Of a stretch of 10,643 nt of DNA, positions 1 through 4,443 are shown piece after piece. Within the stretch, counting starts at the first letter, position 1; each line of letters opens with the position of its first letter. Position numbers and translations under genes: made by a program. The DNA comes from Flavobacteriales bacterium (GTDB lineage Bacteria > Bacteroidota > Bacteroidia > Flavobacteriales_F > PHOS-HE28): positions 1-10,643 of the forward strand of contig JAGQVR010000087.1 in the NCBI GenBank assembly GCA_020437875.1. The letters are read 5' to 3'. The notes below the pieces were generated by a model that worked only from the letters and a program-made list of their open reading frames with translations, searched no databases and was not told where the DNA came from.

Positions 1-410
1 CCGGGCGCCTTGCGCTCGATCGGCATCTCGAACAGCTCGCCGGTGATCGGACCCTTGCCGTCGATCGGTTCGCCGAGGGTGTTCACCACGCGACCCACGA
101 TGCCTTCGCCGGTCTTGATGCTGGCGATGCGCTTGGTGCGCTTCACCGTATCACCCTCCTTGATGCCCACGCTGGGTCCGAGCAATACCGCACCCACGTT
201 GTCCTCTTCAAGGTTCAGCACGATGCCACGGAGGCCGCTGTTGAACTCGATGAGCTCACCGCTCTGCACACCCTTCAGACCGTAGATGCGGGCGATGCCA
301 TCACCCACTTGAAGCACGGTACCGACCTCCTCGAGCTCGGCCTCGCTGCGGAAGCCGGCGAGTTCTTGTTTCAGGATCGCCGACACTTCGGCGGGTTGCA
401 CTTGGGCCAT
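1..410 (-). CDS. atpA: F1 ATP synthase subunit alpha, N-terminal part (truncated by window edge)
   Basis: This is the start of the alpha subunit of the F1 catalytic head, which forms the alpha3beta3 hexamer and carries the non-catalytic nucleotide sites. The ATG at 410 opens 136 complete codons. They begin MAQVQPAEVSAILKQEL and contain the N-terminal beta-barrel segments VGDGIARIYGLKGVQSGEL and VGRVVNTLGEPIDGKGPI, both typical of alpha. The reading frame is open to base 1 and ends at ERKAP plus a split Gly codon. The Walker A motif and the rest of the protein lie outside the window, so intactness cannot be judged. The gene follows atpH by 44 bases, as expected for the atpBEFHA order. No clear Shine-Dalgarno is visible. 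A GC-only hairpin sits 7 bases before the ATG. Confidence 0.97.
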   Translation of the reverse strand, partial: MAQVQPAEVSAILKQELAGFRSEAELEEVGTVLQVGDGIARIYGLKGVQSGELIEFNSGLRGIVLNLEEDNVGAVLLGPSVGIKEGDTVKRTKRIASIKTGEGIVGRVVNTLGEPIDGKGPITGELFEMPIERKAP

Positions 411-417
411 CTTTCAC

Positions 418-435
418 CCGCCGTAGCCTCGGCGG
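418..435 (-). promoter_or_regulatory. GC hairpin just upstream of the atpA start
   Basis: On the minus strand CCGCCG, a six-base loop AGGCTA, and CGGCGG form a perfect 6-bp all-GC stem. It ends 7 bases before the atpA ATG, inside the 44-base atpH-atpA gap. No T-run follows, so it does not look like an intrinsic terminator. Its position would cover or border the ribosome landing site, which would fit a role in translational tuning or mRNA processing. That role is inference from position only. Confidence 0.4.
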
Positions 436-454
436 AGGAGGGTTCTTAGGAGAC

Positions 455-1015
455 CTAGATCTCGGGGATGTACGGGTTCTTCGAGAATTCGCGGCGCATG
501 TCGCTCAGGCGACGGCTCACGCTGCCGTCGTACTGCTCATCGCCGATGCGGATCGTCACACCGCCGATGATCGAAGGGTCGACCTTCTCCACCAGTTCGA
601 TGGACTTGCCGGGGTGCTTGGCGTTGGCCAGCTCGACCACGCGCTTACGGGCCTCGTCGGTGAGCGGCACGGCGCTGGTCACCTCGGCGATGATGATGCC
701 TTTGTGTTGGTTGTAGAGTTCACCGAACGCAGCGGCGATCTGGGGCAGCAAGGCCTCGCGACCCTTGCGCACGATGATGCCGATGAAGGCGTTGGTGATC
801 GTGCCGATCCTTCCGGCGAAGAGCTGGTCCAGCACCTTCTCCTTCTTGTCGGCCTTCACCACCGGGCTGCTCAGCAGCACCTGCAGCTCGCGGCTGCCGG
901 TGCAGGTCGCGGCCACCAGCCCCATATCCTCGTGCACGGCGTCCACCGCGGACCTCTCCAACGAGAGGTCCATCAGGGAACGAGCGTAACGGTATGCGAC
1001 CGGGGTGATGTTCAT
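455..1015 (-). CDS. atpH: F1 ATP synthase subunit delta (OSCP-like)
   Basis: Delta is the peripheral-stalk subunit that links the top of the F1 alpha subunits to the b subunits. The 186-residue protein is normal length for the family. The N-terminal helical domain opens with AYRYARSLMDLS at residues 7-18. The C-terminal family signature is clear: VDPSIIGGVTIRIGDEQYDG at residues 145-164, followed by SVSRRLSDMRREF. The ATG at 1015 overlaps the atpF stop codon as ATGA (1015-1012), so delta is probably translationally coupled to b. The protein is soluble, with no membrane segment, and there is no sign of disruption. Confidence 0.97.
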   Translation of the reverse strand: MNITPVAYRYARSLMDLSLERSAVDAVHEDMGLVAATCTGSRELQVLLSSPVVKADKKEKVLDQLFAGRIGTITNAFIGIIVRKGREALLPQIAAAFGELYNQHKGIIIAEVTSAVPLTDEARKRVVELANAKHPGKSIELVEKVDPSIIGGVTIRIGDEQYDGSVSRRLSDMRREFSKNPYIPEI

Positions 1016-1521
1016 GACTTGCGCAGGTCGGCTTCACTGATCACCTTGTCCACCAGTGCCTTCTGGGCGGCGGCATCACCGAGCTTCTCCTTCAGGATGC
1101 GTTCGGCCACCAGGATGCTCAATTCGGCCACCTGGTTCTTCATCTCGGTGATCGCGGCGTTCTTCTCGTTGCGGATCTCCTCGCGGGCACGGGCCAGCAG
1201 GGCGTCGCCTTCGGCCTTCGCCTTGGCCTTCGCACCGGCGATCTCGCGGTCGCGGATGTCGCGCGCCTCCTTCAGCAGCACTTCGCGTTCCTCACGCGCC
1301 TGGCGCATCAGGTCCTCGTTCTTCGCCATCATCGCGGCGTTCTCCTCACGGGCCTTCTTGGCTTCGTTCAGGGCATCGGCGATGGAGGCCTCGCGCTCCT
1401 TCAGCCCGTTGAGGATGGGCTTCCAGGCGAATTTGGCCAGGATGAAGAGCACCACCAGGAAGGACAGCGTCATCCAGAAGATGAGGCCGAAGGAGGGCTC
1501 TACGAGACTAGCGAGCAGCAT
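1012..1521 (-). CDS. atpF: Fo ATP synthase subunit b
   Basis: Subunit b is the membrane-anchored stator stalk. The 169-residue protein has one N-terminal membrane helix at about residues 11-31 (FGLIFWMTLSFLVVLFILAK), followed by the family-typical FAWKPIL at 31-37. A long charged heptad-like helix rich in Ala, Lys, Arg and Glu runs from about 38 to 145 and is the dimerising coiled coil. The C-terminal VAERILKEKL segment is typical of the delta-binding end. Only one b gene is seen, so the stalk is probably a homodimer. The ATG at 1521 places the membrane helix at the normal distance from the N-terminus. The stop overlaps the atpH start. Confidence 0.96.
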   Translation of the reverse strand: MLLASLVEPSFGLIFWMTLSFLVVLFILAKFAWKPILNGLKEREASIADALNEAKKAREENAAMMAKNEDLMRQAREEREVLLKEARDIRDREIAGAKAKAKAEGDALLARAREEIRNEKNAAITEMKNQVAELSILVAERILKEKLGDAAAQKALVDKVISEADLRKS

Positions 1522-1552
1522 GGGCTTGCGTTATTGAGGTTGAAAGTGGAAG

Positions 1553-1577
1553 AAGCGCGGACGGCTCGTCCTTGCTT
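1553..1577 (-). promoter_or_regulatory. Hairpin in the atpE-atpF gap, abutting the atpE stop codon
   Basis: On the minus strand GGACG, loop AGC, CGTCC form a perfect 5-bp stem (1571-1559). It is extended by an outer 4-bp AAGC/GCTT stem across an AA/GC internal loop. The structure begins inside the atpE TAA codon and ends about 30 bases before the atpF ATG. There is no U-tract, so full termination is unlikely. A structure at the 3' side of the c-subunit gene could protect or process the message so that c is made in excess over b. That is inference; the pairing itself is visible. Confidence 0.45.
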
Positions 1578-1818
1578 ACTTCAGCACCACCAGCAGACCC
1601 ACCACCATCGCGAAGAAGGCGGCACCTTCCACGAGAGCGGCGGTCAGGATCATGTTGGCGCGCAGGTCGTTGATGGCTTCCGGCTGGCGGGCCATGGCTT
1701 GCACGGCGTCACCACCGATGCGGCCGATGCCGATGCCGGCACCAACAGCAGCGAGACCAGCGCCGAGGGCGGCGATACCGTAACCAGTGCCGAGGTCGAG
1801 AAGGACAGAGAGGAACAT
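1576..1818 (-). CDS. atpE: Fo ATP synthase subunit c (proteolipid)
   Basis: Subunit c forms the rotating ion-carrying ring of Fo. The 80-residue protein is two membrane helices joined by the polar loop ARQPE (residues 43-47). Helix 1 has a Gly-repeat packing face (GAGIGIGR, 26-33). The ion-binding carboxylate in helix 2 is Glu64 in ALVEGAAFF. Sodium-type rings usually have Gln in helix 1 opposite the Glu, and Ser or Thr just after it. Here the aligned positions are Ile31 and Gly65, so a proton-driven ring is the better reading. The gene lies 27 bases after atpB and 54 before atpF. Eighty residues is a normal length. Confidence 0.97.
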   Translation of the reverse strand: MFLSVLLDLGTGYGIAALGAGLAAVGAGIGIGRIGGDAVQAMARQPEAINDLRANMILTAALVEGAAFFAMVVGLLVVLK

Positions 1819-1845
1819 GTGTTCGTGTTTTGGGAAGTTCAGGTT

Positions 1846-3018
1846 CTAATGGTGGTGTGGTTCCTCCACCGCCGCGCCGATGTACATGGCCGACAGGAAG
1901 GTGAACACGTAGGCTTGGATGAAGGCGACCAGCAGTTCGAGCATGGTCATGAAGACCGTGAAGGCCAGTGACATCACGGACACGCCGTAGCCAGCGCCCG
2001 CGTTGGTCTCGCCGAACACGAAGATCAGGCTGAAGAAGCTGAGCGCGATGATGTGACCGGCCGTGATGTTGGCGAACAGTCGGATCATCAACACGAAGGG
2101 CTTGAGGAACATGCCCAGGATCTCCACCGGGGTGAGGATGAAGAGCACCCAGCCGGGTACGCCCGGCATGGCCAGGATGTGGTGCCAGTAGTGCTTGTTG
2201 CCCTTCACGGTCACGATGATGAAGGTGATCAGAGCGAGGACGAGCGTCACCGCGATGTTGCCGGTGAGGTTGGCACCACCCGGGAAGAAGGGCACCAGAC
2301 CCAGCAGGTTGTTCAGGAAGATGAAGAAGAAGGCCGTGAGCAGGTACGGCATGAAGGTCATGTACTTCGGCCCGATGGCGCTCTTGGCCACATCGTCGCG
2401 CACGAAGAGGATGATCGGTTCCACCAGGTTCTGGAAGCCGGTGGGGGCCTGACCGGCACGGCGGGTGTATGCCTTGGCCACCCCGATGAAGACGAAGAGC
2501 AGGATCGCCAGGCTGATGAACAGACTCAGTACGTTCTTCGTGATGCTGATGTCCCAAGTGGCCTTGGTCAGCGGCTCGTCGATGGTGGCATGGTGCACAT
2601 CGGTGCCATCCTCCGCCTTGGTAGCCACGATACTGCCCTCATGTAGCATGTATCCGCCGTAGGTCTTGTGACCGTGGTCGAAATGGCTGCTGCTGAAGCA
2701 GGAGACGCCACGTTCGGTGTTGTACACGATGATCGGCAGTGGCAAGGTGGTGTGGCCCCAGAGGTGCCAGCCATGCTCATCGCCAATGTGTCCCATGATC
2801 AGCTGGCCGGCGTCGAACTTGCCGCCGTGCTCCGCTTCCTCTTTCGCCAGTTCGGGTGCTTCCGTATCTGCGGCCACCACCTCCACCATGGCGTTCTCCA
2901 CGGCATCTGTGTGGTCCTGGGCCTCCTGGCCGTGTCCTTCATGCTGTGCGTTCGCGGTGCCGAAAAGAAGGCTTCCGATCAGGAGGGACGCGGTGCGCAG
3001 CAGATTCGGGATCGACAT
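1846..3018 (-). CDS. atpB: Fo ATP synthase subunit a with signal peptide and His-rich extension
   Basis: Subunit a forms the stator half-channels for the ions. I start it at the ATG at 3018, giving 390 residues, because this begins a classic signal peptide: MSIPN, a hydrophobic stretch, then ANAQ at 22-25. The frame is open to 3192, but the extra 58 residues look non-coding. Residues 26-155 form a hydrophilic, His-rich extension (14 His between 26 and 143). The membrane core from about 160 has NNLLGLVPFFPGG (236-248), the essential Arg313 in MIRLFANITAGH, and AFIQAYVFTFLSAMYIG near the end. His322 and Glu361 align with E. coli Glu219 and His245, a reciprocal swap also seen in mitochondrial a subunits. 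The protein is far longer than the roughly 270-residue E. coli subunit because of the extension, a trait known in Bacteroidota. It ends EEPHHH. Confidence 0.96.
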   Translation of the reverse strand: MSIPNLLRTASLLIGSLLFGTANAQHEGHGQEAQDHTDAVENAMVEVVAADTEAPELAKEEAEHGGKFDAGQLIMGHIGDEHGWHLWGHTTLPLPIIVYNTERGVSCFSSSHFDHGHKTYGGYMLHEGSIVATKAEDGTDVHHATIDEPLTKATWDISITKNVLSLFISLAILLFVFIGVAKAYTRRAGQAPTGFQNLVEPIILFVRDDVAKSAIGPKYMTFMPYLLTAFFFIFLNNLLGLVPFFPGGANLTGNIAVTLVLALITFIIVTVKGNKHYWHHILAMPGVPGWVLFILTPVEILGMFLKPFVLMIRLFANITAGHIIALSFFSLIFVFGETNAGAGYGVSVMSLAFTVFMTMLELLVAFIQAYVFTFLSAMYIGAAVEEPHHH

Positions 3019-3267
3019 CACGGGAGGGTTGTACCCCTGTTTGCGGCCGCGAAGGTAGGACTCGTCCGGCAATGGTGGATCCTCTTGCTGCAGGATCTTC
3101 GTAAGGCGCTGAATACAAGAGGCTGATAGGGCTATCCGCCAGCGGCGAATGTTAAGCGGCGCAAGCTCAAGCGGCAAGAATTGCACGACCACCTGGAACT
3201 CGCCACCTGCGGCTCGCCGACCGGCCCAACTGCTTTTCCTGGCCGCTCGCCGCTCGAAAACTATCTA
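3019..3267 (-). other. 249-base gap upstream of atpB
   Basis: This is the only gap near 250 bases in a tightly packed cluster. I see no convincing gene in it. The atpB frame stays open through much of it, up to 3192, but the predicted residues lack family features. The minus strand holds a candidate -7 element at 3057-3050. There are also short GC-rich repeats, such as the tandem GAGCGGC GAGCGGC near 3243-3256. The gap suggests that atpB onward can be transcribed separately from the AtpZ-bactofilin part. Confidence 0.5.
3050..3057 (-). promoter_or_regulatory. Candidate Bacteroidota -7 element for atpB
   Basis: The minus strand reads TACCTTCG, one base from the Bacteroidota consensus TAnnTTTG. 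It ends 32 bases before the atpB ATG at 3018 and lies in the largest gap of the cluster. No clear TTTG -33 element is seen at the usual spacing, so the call rests on one box and its position. Confidence 0.4.
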
Positions 3268-3504
3268 TTACTCCCTTCTGCCCGTTTCCTTGAACAGGTA
3301 GACCATGGAACCCGCGATCCCCAAAAGGCTCAGCACGATGGTCAGCACCGGGTACTTCCAGCCGATCACCCCATCGAGCCAGTAGCCGGCGAAGCAGAAC
3401 GCGAGGATGATCCCGATCATCGTGAATCCCAGGCCGGTGAAGCGCAGGTAGCTGTTGTAGCCCTCCTGGGCCTTCTTCGAGGATCGGCGCGAAGGTCCGC
3501 TCAT
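3268..3504 (-). CDS. atpZ: AtpZ/AtpI-family small membrane protein of the ATP synthase cluster
   Basis: This 78-residue protein has a basic N-terminus (MSGPSRRSSKK), two membrane helices at about 20-44 and 52-71, and a short basic tail. The GYWLDG motif at 40-45, at the end of helix 1, is typical of the AtpZ/'ATPase_gene1' family encoded just before atpB in many bacteria. Members of that group have been linked to c-ring assembly or cation handling with AtpI. The ATG at 3504 overlaps the stop of the upstream gene as ATGA, so the two are probably co-translated. The exact role here is inferred from size, motif and position. Confidence 0.82.
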   Translation of the reverse strand: MSGPSRRSSKKAQEGYNSYLRFTGLGFTMIGIILAFCFAGYWLDGVIGWKYPVLTIVLSLLGIAGSMVYLFKETGRRE

Positions 3505-3893
3505 GGCCGGGGGGCATTGCGGGAGAGTCGCATCAAGCGCACCGTACTGAATACCACATAGGCCAGGTAGAGCGCTGCGAAACCGAGGGCCATCGGGGTG
3601 ATGAAGGCGTCCGGGGCGGTCAGCAACAGAACGACGAGCACGGCGACCGAAGCGAACATCTTCACCACCAGCGCGGTCATGAAGCGTTGCACGAAGCCCT
3701 TCGGATCCCCGACCAGCGCGCGTTCCTGCCAGCGGTGCAGGAGGTAGGTGAGCACCGCGAAGTAGAGGGGCATGCCCAGGAAAACGGGGTTCATCGGTAG
3801 GTGCAAAGCCCGAGAGCCAAGTGCGAGCACAGCTACACAGCACAGGGTGAATGCGACCAATACGATGAGGAACGACCGTTGCGGTGCGGCCAT
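3501..3893 (-). CDS. Unassigned four-helix membrane protein, possible AtpI analogue
   Basis: I do not firmly recognise this 130-residue protein. Four hydrophobic helices are visible, at about residues 8-26, 36-53, 72-92 and 97-119, with a basic tail ending LMRLSRNAPRP. Helix 3 contains a buried Lys78 in FMTALVVKMFASVAV. Size, four-helix layout and position directly before AtpZ and atpB match AtpI, the ATP synthase assembly helper, but I cannot show homology by eye. A Bacteroidota-specific family of unknown function near atp genes is the other option. The gene starts 24 bases after the bactofilin and its stop overlaps the atpZ start by four bases, so the three genes form one unit. Confidence 0.85.
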   Translation of the reverse strand: MAAPQRSFLIVLVAFTLCCVAVLALGSRALHLPMNPVFLGMPLYFAVLTYLLHRWQERALVGDPKGFVQRFMTALVVKMFASVAVLVVLLLTAPDAFITPMALGFAALYLAYVVFSTVRLMRLSRNAPRP

Positions 3894-3917
3894 CGGAACG
3901 AACAGTGGAGTGCCGGC

Positions 3918-4385
3918 TTAGCGCGTGGCCTGCTGCTGCTCGGGACGTGCCGTGTTCGCGTTGTCGGTGCGCAGGCGTACAGGATCCATCTCCTTCACAA
4001 CGCCACCGCCCATGCTGCAGTTCCCGGTGAACACGGCACCCGGCTCGATGGCCAGTTTCTTCGTGTTGATGTCGCCCTGCAACTTGGCCGTGGCCTTCAA
4101 GCTCAGCAGGTCCTGGCAGTTCACCTTGCCGATCACGGTGCCCTCGATGTCACTGCTCTGGCAGATGATCTCGCCCTCGATGCTACCGGTCTGCCCGACG
4201 ATCACGCGGCCGCGGGCATTGATCGTGCCCTTCACCCGACCGTCGATCCGGATATTGCTGTCGCTCTTGATCTCCCCCTCGATGGAGGTGCCCTCCATGA
4301 TGCTATTGATCTTGCCGGGGCTAACGGGTTCAGCGGTCTTGTTCATGGGTGACGGATTCGCAGGTTTTTCGGATCGGAACAACAT
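3918..4385 (-). CDS. Bactofilin family cytoskeletal protein
   Basis: Bactofilins polymerise without nucleotide into filaments that act as scaffolds for envelope processes. This 155-residue protein has a disordered N-terminus (1-27). It then has a repetitive right-handed beta-helix core at about 28-125, with recurring turns such as GTSIEGEIKSDSNIRIDGRV, GRVIVGQTGSIEGEI, SSDIEGTVIGKV and TAKLQGDI. A polar tail follows, rich in Gln, Asn and Arg. Gly and hydrophobic residues recur at short intervals, as expected for the fold. The ATG at 4385 is preferred over Met14 (4346) because the basic leader MLFRSEKP resembles related proteins and fits the upstream promoter box. The gene opens the cluster that leads into the ATP synthase genes. 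Confidence 0.93.
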   Translation of the reverse strand: MLFRSEKPANPSPMNKTAEPVSPGKINSIMEGTSIEGEIKSDSNIRIDGRVKGTINARGRVIVGQTGSIEGEIICQSSDIEGTVIGKVNCQDLLSLKATAKLQGDINTKKLAIEPGAVFTGNCSMGGGVVKEMDPVRLRTDNANTARPEQQQATR

Positions 4386-4419
4386 CCTTCGCTTCGGTTC
4401 CAGGTTGAAGACGGGTCAA

Positions 4420-4427
4420 AGATAGGC
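4420..4427 (-). promoter_or_regulatory. Candidate -7 element (exact TAnnTTTG) for the bactofilin-atp cluster
   Basis: The minus strand reads TATCTTTG, a full match to the Bacteroidota -7 consensus. It lies in the 58-base gap after the sprE stop and ends 35 bases before the bactofilin ATG. A -33 TTTG is not evident. This is the best single promoter box in the window and suggests the bactofilin, four-helix protein and AtpZ genes are transcribed from here. Confidence 0.55.
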
Positions 4428-4443
4428 GCCGATCCGGCTTATC

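Noticed and set aside
614..1537. 307-codon plus-strand frame opposite atpH and atpF
   Set aside because: It covers two certain ATP synthase genes antisense and has Ser/Arg/Phe-rich low-complexity content typical of antisense GC-rich frames.
1534..1971. 145-codon plus-strand frame across atpE and the end of atpB
   Set aside because: It is antisense to two recognised genes. The His, Glu and Gln richness mirrors their codon use and no family is recognisable.
3121..3180. Repeated agcggc units near 3141-3175 as a CRISPR-like or phase-variable repeat
   Set aside because: The units are short, irregularly spaced and not identical over a useful length; GC-rich background explains them.
3019..3192. 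Longer start for atpB at 3192
   Set aside because: The start at 3018 begins a clean signal peptide. The extra 58 residues would bury it and lack family similarity, and the candidate promoter lies within that stretch.
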